Below are positions 1-7,857 of a stretch of 8,814 nucleotides of DNA, piece after piece. The notes below the pieces were generated by a model. The model was not told where the DNA came from. It saw only the letters and a program-made list of their open reading frames with translations, and searched no databases. The DNA is from Bacteroidales bacterium (lineage in GTDB: Bacteria > Bacteroidota > Bacteroidia > Bacteroidales > UBA12481). The stretch covers positions 1 through 8,814 of the forward strand of contig JAQWAJ010000050.1 in the NCBI GenBank assembly GCA_028707745.1, written 5' to 3'. Position 1 is the stretch's first letter; every line of letters begins with the position of its first letter. Position numbers and translations under genes: made by a program.

Positions 1-1
1 T

Positions 2-349
2 CCGAACCTGCATTCGATGGGTTTGATGAGTACCCGCGACTTCGAGAATTATTTCACTTTATTTAACCTGATGACCTCCCTGATTCAGCCGCCCGACCTG
101 GTGATTTATCTCCGGGCTTCGGTACCTACCCTGGTTAACCAGATCCAGAAAAGGGGACGGAAATATGAAAATTCGATCCGGCTCGACTATCTCAAACGGT
201 TAAATGAGCGGTATGAAAGCTGGGTCGAAACCTATCACGATGGCAAACTGCTGATCATCGATGCCGACTCACTGGATTTCCTCGGCAATCCCGAAGACAT
301 CAGTATTGTGATCGATAAAATCAACGCTGAATTACACGGACTTTTTTAG
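2..349 (+). CDS. Deoxynucleoside kinase, C-terminal part (5' truncated by window edge)
   Basis: The reading frame is open to the left edge and ends at TAG 347-349, giving 115 visible residues; members are usually a little over 200 residues, so roughly the C-terminal half is seen. The visible part begins PNLHSMGLMSTRDFENY, followed by the hydrophobic strand DLVIYLR (residues 32-38) and the arginine-rich lid RGRKYE (51-56), then the helix around YLKRLNERYESW (63-74). This order is typical of the deoxyadenosine/deoxyguanosine/deoxycytidine kinase family (P-loop fold). Such cytosolic enzymes transfer phosphate to the 5'-OH of salvaged deoxynucleosides. The P-loop itself lies outside the window, and the base preference cannot be read from this half. 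The in-frame ATG at 17 is internal, not the start. A strong terminator follows within 40 bases, so this is the last gene of its transcript. Confidence 0.9.
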   Translation, partial: PNLHSMGLMSTRDFENYFTLFNLMTSLIQPPDLVIYLRASVPTLVNQIQKRGRKYENSIRLDYLKRLNERYESWVETYHDGKLLIIDADSLDFLGNPEDISIVIDKINAELHGLF

Positions 350-382
350 AAAGTTTTATTTACCCTCTACCTGTCTTTTTGC

Positions 383-419
383 AAAAGGCCTGAATCCCCC
401 AATGGTTCAGGCTTTTTTT
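383..419 (+). terminator. Rho-independent terminator after the deoxynucleoside kinase gene, possibly bidirectional
   Basis: GCCTGAA (388-394) pairs perfectly with TTCAGGC (406-412) around an 11-base loop, and the upstream AAAAG can pair with the start of the seven-T run at 413-419. It ends the plus-strand kinase transcript. Read on the minus strand, the same hairpin is followed by CTTTTG, a weaker T tract, and it lies about 50 bases beyond the PfkB kinase stop. It may therefore also end the convergent rhamnosidase-kinase transcript. Confidence 0.85.
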
Positions 420-441
420 ACAATTAATAATCTCCTTGTTA

Positions 442-468
442 CTCTGTGTTCTCCGTGTCTCCGTGGTT
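442..468 (-). repeat. CACGGAGA/CACAGAG interspersed-type repeat abutting the PfkB kinase stop codon
   Basis: On the minus strand the sequence reads as three imperfect units, CACGGAGA, CACGGAGAA and CACAGAG, preceded by AAC whose first A's belong to the TAA stop of the kinase. The periodic, low-complexity layout is visible directly. From memory, near-identical strings (ACCACGGAGACACGGAG and ACCACAGAGACACAGAG) recur in intergenic DNA of many unrelated environmental bacteria; I cannot run a search to confirm this. Nothing around it suggests a transposase, and it is present once in this window. Confidence 0.55.
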
Positions 469-1435
469 ATTCCTGAGTTTTTTTCCTTATTTCCTCCCAG
501 CGGCTCTCCGGGATCTTTGAGCCGGTGACTTCAATCACGGCTGCCGCAAGTAAATTTCCGAGCTCTCCGCATCTCCGGAGCCTGAATTCATGGATATATC
601 CATACAGGAACCCGGCTGCAAACAGGTCACCGGCGCCGGTGGTATCGATGCAGTTGGCTTCTATGGCATCAACATGGTGCTTTTCATTCCCGGACTTCAC
701 CCAGGCCCCGTCCTTGCCCGTCTTCACGATGGCGATCCGGCAGATGGAGGCCAGCTCGTCAACGGCGGCTTCGGGTGCCTTGCCGGTAAAGGCAAGCGCC
801 TCCTCCTGATTGGCAAAAATGATATCCACATATTGCGGGACAACCCGTTTCAGGAAACCCAGGTTTTCTTCGACCACATTGTAACTGGCCAGGTCGAGCG
901 CAATCACACAACCCGCCTGATGAGCCAGTTTCAGGGCCGTCTCGATCAGGTCGTGATTCTGAACCAGATAACCTTCGATATAGAAAACTGACCATCCTTC
1001 AAATATCTCAGGTGCAATAAATTCAGGCCCCAACTCAATGGCTGCACCCAGGTAAGTTCCGAAGGTGCGTTCTGAATCCGGGGTTAAAAAAGCCATCGCC
1101 CGGCCCGTCGCCTTGTTTGATTCGTAAAAATGCGGGGTAATTCCGTTTTTCTTCAGATCATTGATATAAAACTCCCCCCAGGCATCCTGGCCCGCCGATC
1201 CGATAAATCCTGCCTGAACACCCAGCTCAGCCAAGCCGTGGATGGTGTTAGCGGCTGATCCTCCCGAAACCAGTTTCCGCTCAAAACCGCCGACACACTC
1301 TTCGATCTCTTTAAGCCTCACTTCATCAACCAGCTGCATGCTCCCCTTCGGGAGTCGCAGTTCCTCGAGCACAGCATCCTTCTCCACCCGGATCAACACA
1401 TCAACAAGGGCATTGCCCATACCTAAAATGTTCAT
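467..1435 (-). CDS. PfkB-family kinase, adenosine-kinase-like
   Basis: This 322-residue protein is full length for the ribokinase/PfkB family. It has the N-terminal GNALVD strand (residues 7-12), the substrate-side GGSAANT motif (58-64), and the C-terminal signature DTTGAGD (264-270), in which D270 should be the catalytic base and the GAG segment forms the anion hole. The stretches SERTFGTYLGAA and FANQEEA fit the adenosine-kinase-like branch, so the likely reaction is ATP-dependent phosphorylation of a nucleoside such as adenosine in the cytosol. A sugar substrate cannot be excluded, since many members are annotated only as carbohydrate kinases. No signal peptide is seen. It starts 17 bases after the rhamnosidase stop on the same strand, so the two are probably co-transcribed. 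The start lies in an AT-rich stretch (TTTAATTAATCAATATG) without Shine-Dalgarno, as is normal in Bacteroidetes. Confidence 0.88.
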   Translation of the reverse strand: MNILGMGNALVDVLIRVEKDAVLEELRLPKGSMQLVDEVRLKEIEECVGGFERKLVSGGSAANTIHGLAELGVQAGFIGSAGQDAWGEFYINDLKKNGITPHFYESNKATGRAMAFLTPDSERTFGTYLGAAIELGPEFIAPEIFEGWSVFYIEGYLVQNHDLIETALKLAHQAGCVIALDLASYNVVEENLGFLKRVVPQYVDIIFANQEEALAFTGKAPEAAVDELASICRIAIVKTGKDGAWVKSGNEKHHVDAIEANCIDTTGAGDLFAAGFLYGYIHEFRLRRCGELGNLLAAAVIEVTGSKIPESRWEEIRKKTQE

Positions 1436-1452
1436 ATTGATTAATTAAATGA

Positions 1453-4062
1453 TCAAAACTTTACTTCATAGTGATAGCTGCCTGACCCCACTCTGCCGAG
1501 TTCCTGTCCTCTAAAAACCACGCGGGCCGTCGATCCGACAGGAATTTTGACATCAATCTCATACCCTTTTGCTGCTTTTTCCCAGCGGCAGTATATCTCG
1601 CCGGTGATGCACCGATGGGACACCTCCGCCCAGGTCAGATCGCCAACCGGTTGAGGATCGATAATGATCTCGCGAAACCCGATTGAACCTTCGGCCTGCC
1701 TGATCCCGCCGATGCCGGTATACAGCCACTCCATCAGATGCCCCAGCATCATGTGATTATTGGAGACATAACGCAGCGCCGGCCAGGATTCCGTTAAAGA
1801 AGTAGCCCCGTTTTTCAGCTGAAAACCATAACCCGGAACATCGTTGCGTGAATTCATTTTAAAGATCACCTCACCGGCTCCAGCATCCTGCAATGCCTGA
1901 ACCAGATAATGATAACCCACATCACCGGCCGTCAGGGCATATCCGTCGCGCTCAACTGCTGCTATCAGGTTTTTAAATACAGCCTCCCGATCTTCATCCG
2001 GAACCAGTCCGACAACCAGCGGCATGGAATAGGCTGTTTGTGAGCCTGTTGCAATCACATGGGTATCGGGATGATAAAATTTGGCGTTAAAAGCGTTCCT
2101 CACCGTTTTTGCACTGTCGGCCAACACCCGGGCATCCTCCTCAAACCCAAGTACTCCCGCCATTCGGGTCAGGAGAACCAGGTCATAATAGTATATCGCA
2201 GTGGCTGTCAGAGCCATGGGAGTCAGCTGGGATGATCCCGGAGATCCGGGCCCCAGATCGAACCAGTCACCCAGTCCGTGTGAAACAATGCTGCCATTAG
2301 CCCTGGATCCGAGATAATCCACATACTTCTTCATCATCGGATAAGCCCGTTCCATCGGTTTGGCATCCCCGTACCAGCTATACAGGTACCAGGGAATAAT
2401 TACCGAAGAGCTGCCCCATTCGGGCGAGTCACGGAAACCTCCGCCAAAGGGCACAAATTCAGGGGCGATATCCGGAACCAGCCCGTTATCGAGCTGTGAT
2501 TCAATCATATCGTCAACAATCTTTGAATAGAGGTTGTGTACATCATAATTATACCGGATTGAATTTCCCATCAGATGGGTAACTTCCAGCCAGCCCAGTT
2601 TCTCCCGATGGGGACAGTCGGTGGTCACGCTGGCCAGATTGCTCCGCACCGACCAGTCGATGAGCTTGAAAATATTGTTAAACAGATCGTTGGAGCATTT
2701 AAACGAACCCACGGTGGGGGAACTGTTACAGGTATGATGAAACAGCAAATTCTCAATCACCGGCAAATTGCGGGGATTTGGCTTACCTGCAGGAACACCG
2801 CCGCTGACGCTGATGTACCGGAATCCGTAATAGGTAAACCGCGGTGACCAGGGTTTTTTCGAGGTGCCATCGGAAATATATTCATAGTAGTGCGGTCCCC
2901 CGGATGCCTGTTGAGTTACCTGCCCCATATCGTCAATTAACTCGCCGGGGGTAAGTCTGACTTTCTGCCCGTTGGCGGCATTTACGGTCAATTCCGGAAT
3001 TCCCGAGGCATTCTGTCCAAAATCATATACCCAGACGCTATCTGACAATCCGGTGATTTTTACCGGTTTAAAAGTCTCTCTGATAGCCAGTGGATAGTCG
3101 GATTCGCAACGCATGGCGCCACCCGGGCCTACGACCTCGATGGCCGCTTTCCAAGATGGATTATTGATCCTGGCATCGTAATCCTCACCGCCATAAACAG
3201 AGGTAAAGGTGATGGCTGACGGCGCAGTTTCCCAGCTGGTATCGGAATAGATCTTCTGGGTTTTTCCATCGGCATATCCGATAACCAGGATTGCGCGCAT
3301 CATGGGCATTCCCCATGCATCCACCAGCTTGCGGTATCGTTCCCGGTTGATGTTGAAGAAACCGTTGCCCACGGTGATCTGCAGATCATGCATCCCTTTT
3401 TGAAACAAGCGGGTCAGATCGTAACCATTATAAAAACAGTTCTTTGCATAGTTGGTCCATCCCGGGCGCATAAAACCTCCGGTCAGGTCCTCCCCGTCGA
3501 CCTGCAGCGTATACTGGCCGAGACCTGACACAAAAAGGGTGGCCTCCGTAATCTGTTTACTGATGTTGACTTTTTTTCGGAAAACGGGAATTACCGGGCG
3601 TTTTACGGCCAGGTTCCCCAGTTTATCACCTGATCCGTGCACTCCGGGAACCAGTTTCAGGGAATCCGGCAGCGCCTCATATCCGATCCATTTGGCAAAG
3701 CGCCACTGATCATCAGGAATTCCGGTAACAAACCAGGCCTTTTCGCTCCAGGGTGAATATACTCCGGTTTTATCTTTCACACGCACCTGCCACTCATATT
3801 TTTTTCCGGCATCCAGGCTCAAAATCTCAAACTCCGGGTTCACCGCTTTACCGGCAAATTTCAATTCATATCCGGCTATTTCCGTACCCTTTTTATCCGA
3901 TGCAATCGTCCACCGGAAATCCGGATTACCCTCTACACCAACCGGGTTTATCCGGTTATTGCAGTATAGCTGTTCAACTCGTAAATGCGAATATCTTCCG
4001 AAACCCATCAGGCAGAATAAGGCCAACAGGGTGGAAGGAATCAGAAGGTGGCGGATTTTCAT
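1453..4062 (-). CDS. Secreted GH78 alpha-L-rhamnosidase
   Basis: This 869-residue protein matches the multidomain build of bacterial GH78 enzymes, which release terminal alpha-L-rhamnose from glycans or plant glycosides. A basic start and hydrophobic stretch (about residues 5-21) form an export signal; C17 is preceded by F, so no good lipobox is present. Next come a fibronectin-III-like domain (about 27-113), the rhamnosidase N-terminal beta domain (about 155-310), a jelly-roll-like domain (about 325-425), the six-hairpin (alpha/alpha)6 catalytic domain (about 445-785) and a C-terminal beta domain (about 790-869). The catalytic region holds TTDCPHREKLGW (480-491), with D482 and E487 the expected substrate-binding acid and general acid, GDWFD (598-602), and TSLTESW, whose E758 is a candidate general base. 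The third acid of the motif is replaced by V494 next to E493. It heads a transcript with the PfkB kinase. No SusC/SusD pair or rhamnose catabolic gene is adjacent. The likely location is the periplasm. Confidence 0.92.
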   Translation of the reverse strand: MKIRHLLIPSTLLALFCLMGFGRYSHLRVEQLYCNNRINPVGVEGNPDFRWTIASDKKGTEIAGYELKFAGKAVNPEFEILSLDAGKKYEWQVRVKDKTGVYSPWSEKAWFVTGIPDDQWRFAKWIGYEALPDSLKLVPGVHGSGDKLGNLAVKRPVIPVFRKKVNISKQITEATLFVSGLGQYTLQVDGEDLTGGFMRPGWTNYAKNCFYNGYDLTRLFQKGMHDLQITVGNGFFNINRERYRKLVDAWGMPMMRAILVIGYADGKTQKIYSDTSWETAPSAITFTSVYGGEDYDARINNPSWKAAIEVVGPGGAMRCESDYPLAIRETFKPVKITGLSDSVWVYDFGQNASGIPELTVNAANGQKVRLTPGELIDDMGQVTQQASGGPHYYEYISDGTSKKPWSPRFTYYGFRYISVSGGVPAGKPNPRNLPVIENLLFHHTCNSSPTVGSFKCSNDLFNNIFKLIDWSVRSNLASVTTDCPHREKLGWLEVTHLMGNSIRYNYDVHNLYSKIVDDMIESQLDNGLVPDIAPEFVPFGGGFRDSPEWGSSSVIIPWYLYSWYGDAKPMERAYPMMKKYVDYLGSRANGSIVSHGLGDWFDLGPGSPGSSQLTPMALTATAIYYYDLVLLTRMAGVLGFEEDARVLADSAKTVRNAFNAKFYHPDTHVIATGSQTAYSMPLVVGLVPDEDREAVFKNLIAAVERDGYALTAGDVGYHYLVQALQDAGAGEVIFKMNSRNDVPGYGFQLKNGATSLTESWPALRYVSNNHMMLGHLMEWLYTGIGGIRQAEGSIGFREIIIDPQPVGDLTWAEVSHRCITGEIYCRWEKAAKGYEIDVKIPVGSTARVVFRGQELGRVGSGSYHYEVKF

Positions 4063-4086
4063 AATTTTAGAATCAAAATCATAGGT

Positions 4087-4317
4087 ATGTTATTCGCGAA
4101 TATCGTTAATTCCACCGGGGTCTTGCTCATACTTTCCGCTTTCTTTCTGCTGACAACCGGTAAAATAAAGCCGGATAACCGGTGGTATTTACTGATGAAC
4201 CTTACCGGAGCAGGGTTGGCCTGCTTCGGATCGTGGCTCATTCACGCGATCCCATTCGTCTTCCTCGAAGGCACCTGGGCCATTGTGGCTCTGGTAGCGC
4301 TTCTGCGAAAGAAGTAA
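4087..4317 (+). CDS. Small integral membrane protein, CBU_0592-like
   Basis: I chose ATG 4087, giving 76 residues. An in-frame ATG at 4048 would add 13 polar residues (MADFHNFRIKIIG) and overlap the 5' end of the divergent rhamnosidase, which is less likely. Three membrane helices are evident at about residues 5-23, 33-51 and 54-73, and the chain ends in RKK, a positive cytoplasmic end. The pattern of a first helix, a loop with GKIKPD, a second helix with LLMNLTGAGL and FGSWLIH, then IPFVFLEGTWAIVALVALL, matches what I remember of the CBU_0592-like family. These are short three-helix proteins of unknown function found in many bacteria. The gene stands alone: it is divergent from the rhamnosidase (24 bases between starts) and convergent with the CstA-like gene (9 bases between stops). 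No function is assigned. Confidence 0.8.
   Translation: MLFANIVNSTGVLLILSAFFLLTTGKIKPDNRWYLLMNLTGAGLACFGSWLIHAIPFVFLEGTWAIVALVALLRKK
4091..4102. repeat. Perfect 12-bp palindrome TATTCGCGAATA near the divergent starts
   Basis: The 12 bases are exactly self-complementary and sit within the first codons of the small membrane gene, 29 bases upstream of the rhamnosidase start. The position would suit a dimeric regulator acting on either gene. A palindrome of this length is expected about twice by chance in a window of this size, so any regulatory role is a guess. Confidence 0.2.
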
Positions 4318-4326
4318 TTCTCCCCC

Positions 4327-6153
4327 TTACACCTTCACCCGTTCTGCCAGCGGCAGGCCAGCCTGCTTGCCGAACCATTTCGGCAGAGCATTCCCGAGAA
4401 TGACAAATACGCATACAATGATCACCGTTGTGAGAACCAGGTTGATCATACCCGGAACCATAGTAGCCTTAGTCATCATTTGCGGGAAATAGAGAGTGAC
4501 CATATTGGTGCAGGCGGCATACAAAGTGGTTATCCCCACGAACGCCAGCGGTACGATCGTAACCCACGAATATTTTCTTCGACCCCGGTTGATGATATAG
4601 GTGGTGCCCACCGTAAGGGCAATGGTTGCCATCAGCTGGTTGGCCGTGCCGAACATGGGCCATATAGTGCTGATCGATCCGGTATAAATGAAATATCCCC
4701 AACAAAATACGATCACTCCGCTCGTGATCAGGTTGCCGGGTAACCAGTCGGTCCTTCCGAAAGGTTTGTAGATTTTCCCCATGGTCTCCTGCAAAACGAA
4801 TCTTGCGATACGCGTTCCGGCATCAATAGTGGTGAGGATGAACAATGCTTCAAACATAATGGCAAAATGGTACCAGTAACTCATCAGGTGCCGCATGCCC
4901 GGTATGGCGGAGAATATCTGAGCCATCCCGACCCCCAGCGAAACTGCACCACCGGGACGACCAGCCACCGTTTCGCCAACTGCCGCTGAAAGCGACTGGA
5001 TATTTCCTTCGGTGAAGCCCATCTCATGTAATTTGGGCAACATGGCCTGGAACTTTTCCGGTGACAAATTAATCTGGAAATAATCGAGCGGGAAAAGACT
5101 GGTTGCGGCAATCAAAGCCAAAATACTGACCAGACCTTCCAAAAGCATACCGCCCACTGCAATTGCTTTGATATGCGATTCTTTCGCTATCATTTTCGGA
5201 GTGGTACCGGAACTTACCAATGCATGAAATCCGGATATGGCCCCGCAGGCTATCGTGATAAACAGATAAGGATATAGTTTTCCTGGAATGATGGGCCCTC
5301 CTCCGTGGATGAATTCAGTGAATCCAGGCATTTTTATCTCCGGAGCCACGAAAATAATACCCACGGCAAGCAATCCGACGACGGTAATCTTCATGATTGA
5401 ACTCAGATAATCCCGTGGGGTAAGCAGCAGCCAGACCGGCAGAACCGATGCCAGAAACCCGTATCCGCACAACAGCAACGTAAGGGTCTTTTTATCGAAT
5501 GTAAACCAGGAAGCAAACGAAGATTCAGGCACATACTTGCCTAAAACAACCGCCAGAGTCAGTAAAATGACCCCTATGATAGTAGCCTCAACAGTTCTGC
5601 CCGGACGGAACTTAAACATCCAAAGCCCCATAAACAAAGCAATCGGTATCGTCATCGCGATGGTGAAGGTACCCCAGGAACTCTCGGCCAATGCATTGAC
5701 TACCACCATACCCAGACCTGCCAGCGCGACCACCATTACCACCAAAATGGCTACTGAAGCGGTTGTTCCGCTGAGTTTATTGATCTCGGCACGGGTGATT
5801 TCCGCCAGCGATTTTCCGTCATGTTCAACCGATGCAACCAGAATAACCAAATCGTGCACCGCACCGGCCATGACAGATCCCACCAGCATCCAGATAAATC
5901 CGGGATAAAACCCAAACTGGGCTGCCAGAACCGGTCCAACCAGCGGCCCTGCCCCTGCTATCGCTGCAAAATGGTGCCCGAACAAAACCCATCGGTTCAT
6001 CGGCATATAATTCTGCCCGTCGTTCAATCGATAAGCAGGAGTAATCCGCTGATCATTAACGGTAGCGACTTTCGCACAAACAAAGCTGAAGTAGAACCGA
6101 TAGGCAAGAACCAGGACTGCTATCGCCCCTACTACAAAAGGTACTGCATTCAT
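4327..6153 (-). CDS. cstA: CstA-family transporter (carbon starvation protein A type)
   Basis: A 608-residue polytopic inner-membrane protein, shorter than E. coli CstA and BtsT (each about 700 residues) but complete. Family landmarks are [19 protein letters not shown] (59-77), the [18 protein letters not shown] segment (84-101), SSGTTPKM (314-321), [12 protein letters not shown] (451-462) and [12 protein letters not shown] (498-509). A long helix-free segment at about 358-400 is probably an external loop. Characterised members import pyruvate or peptides, some induced by carbon starvation; the substrate here is unknown. Its ATG overlaps the stop of the upstream permease gene as ATGA (6150-6153), so translation is probably coupled and the two transporters are co-expressed. 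The gene ends 9 bases from the convergent small membrane gene, with no terminator between them. Confidence 0.93.
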   Translation of the reverse strand: MNAVPFVVGAIAVLVLAYRFYFSFVCAKVATVNDQRITPAYRLNDGQNYMPMNRWVLFGHHFAAIAGAGPLVGPVLAAQFGFYPGFIWMLVGSVMAGAVHDLVILVASVEHDGKSLAEITRAEINKLSGTTASVAILVVMVVALAGLGMVVVNALAESSWGTFTIAMTIPIALFMGLWMFKFRPGRTVEATIIGVILLTLAVVLGKYVPESSFASWFTFDKKTLTLLLCGYGFLASVLPVWLLLTPRDYLSSIMKITVVGLLAVGIIFVAPEIKMPGFTEFIHGGGPIIPGKLYPYLFITIACGAISGFHALVSSGTTPKMIAKESHIKAIAVGGMLLEGLVSILALIAATSLFPLDYFQINLSPEKFQAMLPKLHEMGFTEGNIQSLSAAVGETVAGRPGGAVSLGVGMAQIFSAIPGMRHLMSYWYHFAIMFEALFILTTIDAGTRIARFVLQETMGKIYKPFGRTDWLPGNLITSGVIVFCWGYFIYTGSISTIWPMFGTANQLMATIALTVGTTYIINRGRRKYSWVTIVPLAFVGITTLYAACTNMVTLYFPQMMTKATMVPGMINLVLTTVIIVCVFVILGNALPKWFGKQAGLPLAERVKV

Positions 6154-7607
6154 ATTGAATTAATTTTGATTTTCTTCTTTTTCCAGATATAATAAACCGG
6201 TATCCCGAGTATGACAATGATGAGTCCGGGCCAGGTAAATTCGGGTTTATAAATTAACAAAATCACCATGATCAACACCGAAAGTATCACACAAATCGCA
6301 GGAATTACGGGATATCCGGTGGCCTTATAGGCTCTCTCCTCATCCGGCCACTTCCGGCGCAATCTGAAAACACCGGCCACCGTCAATGCATAAAAAATCA
6401 ATACGGCGAAAACCACATAATCGAGCAATTGCGAAAAGGAGCCCGAAAGGCAAAGCAGACAGGCCCATACACATTGGATAATCAATCCGTTTGCCGGAAC
6501 TCCTTTTTTGTTCAGGTTGCCTATTTTTTTAAAAAACAGCTGGTTTTCGGCCATTGCATAATACACCCGGGCTCCGGAGAGAATCAGCCCGTTATTGCAA
6601 CCGAAGGTGGAAATGATGATAAACACGGCCATGATAATGGCGGCGTATTCGCCAAATATGCCGGATATAGCGGCTGTGCCGATACGATCATCTGTGGCAA
6701 ATGCTATCCCCTGATCCAAAACCGATGCTGCCCCCGGAATTCCCCTTAAGGGCAGTACTTTTACATAGACCAGATTACACAGGAAGAAGATCACGGCGGC
6801 CAGTAAAGTACCATATATCAGACTTAAAGGGATCGTGCGTTTCGGGTTGATCACCTCTGCCGAATTATAGGTAATGTTATACCAGGCATCATAGGTAAAC
6901 AGCGCGCCGACCATGGCCGATCCTATGGCCGCGATAAACGCCATTCCCGATAATGGGGTTGCGGCTCCGGTTTCGGGGTTCAAACTGGCAGCCTCCCAGA
7001 AATAGCTTGAATTGGCCACCCAGCCCGAGGATTTGGCAATAAAAAATCCGATGAGCAGAAACACGATCAGCACCAGCACTTTTGTTGCCGTAAAGGTATT
7101 CTGGACAATCTTACCGGCTTTAATTCCCCGGGTATTGATCCAGGTTAAGAATATGAGCGACAATACCGCAACCAGATGAACCGTGCTTATTTTCAGGGGC
7201 CCCAATTGCAGCAAAATATTTTCCTCACTGATCCACGGAATGATCACCCCTGAAAATTTGCTGAAAGCCATGGCTATCGCAGCAACACTCCCCGTTTGAA
7301 TAACCGTGAAAAGAGTCCACCCATACAGAAATCCGGTAAGCGGACTATAGGCCTCGCGAAGATAGATGTATTGACCTCCGGCTTTGGGCATCATCGATGC
7401 CAGTTCTCCATAAGCCATCGCTGCAAACATGGTCATCAGCCCGGTGATCAGCCATACAAGCAGCATCCATCCCGGTGATCCCAATGTTCGCGACATATCG
7501 GCACTGACAATGAATATGCCCGATCCGATCATCGAACCGACCACAATGGCTGTTGAATCAACAAGGTTCAGGCTGCGTTTGAATGTCGTCCCGGTTTCGC
7601 CGTCCAT
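6150..7607 (-). CDS. APC-superfamily amino acid permease (LAT-like)
   Basis: This 485-residue protein has about 12 membrane helices, the usual size for the family. The first helix carries the unwound substrate-binding motif GSMIGSGIF (24-32). It is followed by [22 protein letters not shown] (66-87), with the conserved PKAGGQY segment. A helix-6 region FTYDAWYN then leads into [11 protein letters not shown] (250-260), and a cytoplasmic loop [18 protein letters not shown] (346-363) is also typical. The protein ends in a lysine-rich cytoplasmic tail. These features resemble bacterial relatives of L-type amino acid transporters, which exchange or import neutral amino acids; the exact substrate cannot be told. 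It is the first gene of a two-gene unit and its last codons overlap the CstA-like start. The start ATG at 7605-7607 gives the normal short hydrophilic N-terminus. No Shine-Dalgarno sequence is present. Confidence 0.92.
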   Translation of the reverse strand: MDGETGTTFKRSLNLVDSTAIVVGSMIGSGIFIVSADMSRTLGSPGWMLLVWLITGLMTMFAAMAYGELASMMPKAGGQYIYLREAYSPLTGFLYGWTLFTVIQTGSVAAIAMAFSKFSGVIIPWISEENILLQLGPLKISTVHLVAVLSLIFLTWINTRGIKAGKIVQNTFTATKVLVLIVFLLIGFFIAKSSGWVANSSYFWEAASLNPETGAATPLSGMAFIAAIGSAMVGALFTYDAWYNITYNSAEVINPKRTIPLSLIYGTLLAAVIFFLCNLVYVKVLPLRGIPGAASVLDQGIAFATDDRIGTAAISGIFGEYAAIIMAVFIIISTFGCNNGLILSGARVYYAMAENQLFFKKIGNLNKKGVPANGLIIQCVWACLLCLSGSFSQLLDYVVFAVLIFYALTVAGVFRLRRKWPDEERAYKATGYPVIPAICVILSVLIMVILLIYKPEFTWPGLIIVILGIPVYYIWKKKKIKINSI

Positions 7608-7857
7608 AAGGCAGTGTCAGGTCAAAGATTTTGAGAATATGGGGACTAAAATACTAAATATACACCGATAGATATTCAACTTTTATGAAAGCTGCCAGGA
7701 GTGCCCCCACCTGAGCCGATGCAGATACCTTATTGGAGTCCGGGAGATTCGCCTGCATACGATCTGTGCTAAATACTGACCATTCTTGCGAATTTGTGAA
7801 ACTGTTTGTATTTTTAAACACCCCCACAACGATGTTTGATTACTTAATCTGATTCAC
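7608..7857. other. Divergent intergenic region between the APC permease and the CarboxypepD_reg-domain gene
   Basis: This 250-base stretch has no credible ORF, tRNA or strong hairpin. The half near the permease is AT-rich and contains TATATTTA on the minus strand (7662-7655), a near match to the Bacteroidetes -7 element. The nearest TTG (7679-7677) is only 14 bases upstream instead of about 20, so I do not call it a promoter. The half near 7858 holds the plus-strand promoter candidate listed separately. Confidence 0.6.
7786..7816 (+). promoter_or_regulatory. Candidate Bacteroidetes-type promoter for the right-edge gene
   Basis: TTG at 7786-7788 is followed after 20 bases by TATTTTTA at 7809-7816. 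This matches the Bacteroidetes primary-sigma pattern (TTG near -33, TAnnTTTG near -7) except for the last base. Transcription would begin near 7822, leaving a leader of roughly 35 bases before ATG 7858. AT-rich DNA gives such matches by chance fairly often. Confidence 0.4.

Noticed and set aside
590..991. 133-residue plus-strand open frame across the PfkB kinase gene
   Set aside because: It lies wholly antisense to a clearly conserved kinase, and its translation shows no family features; it is a frame shadow.
4346..4376. GC-rich hairpin potential (GCAGG CCAG CCTGC) at the 3' end of the CstA-like gene
   Set aside because: It lies inside coding sequence and has no T tract on either strand, so it is not supported as a terminator for the convergent genes.
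5537..6192. Two plus-strand open frames of 123 residues antisense to the CstA-like gene
   Set aside because: Their low-complexity, Thr/Ser- or Asn/Arg-rich translations are what antisense reading of membrane-helix codons gives; CstA motifs on the minus strand are unambiguous.
6525..6537. T7A6 homopolymer run inside the permease gene as a possible slippage or frameshift site
   Set aside because: The frame continues normally through it with conserved permease sequence on both sides, and no alternative frame product is evident.
7781..7796. Imperfect inverted repeat ATTC-TTGC-GAAT resembling the palindrome at 4091
   Set aside because: The arms are only four bases and the centre differs; too short to claim a shared operator.
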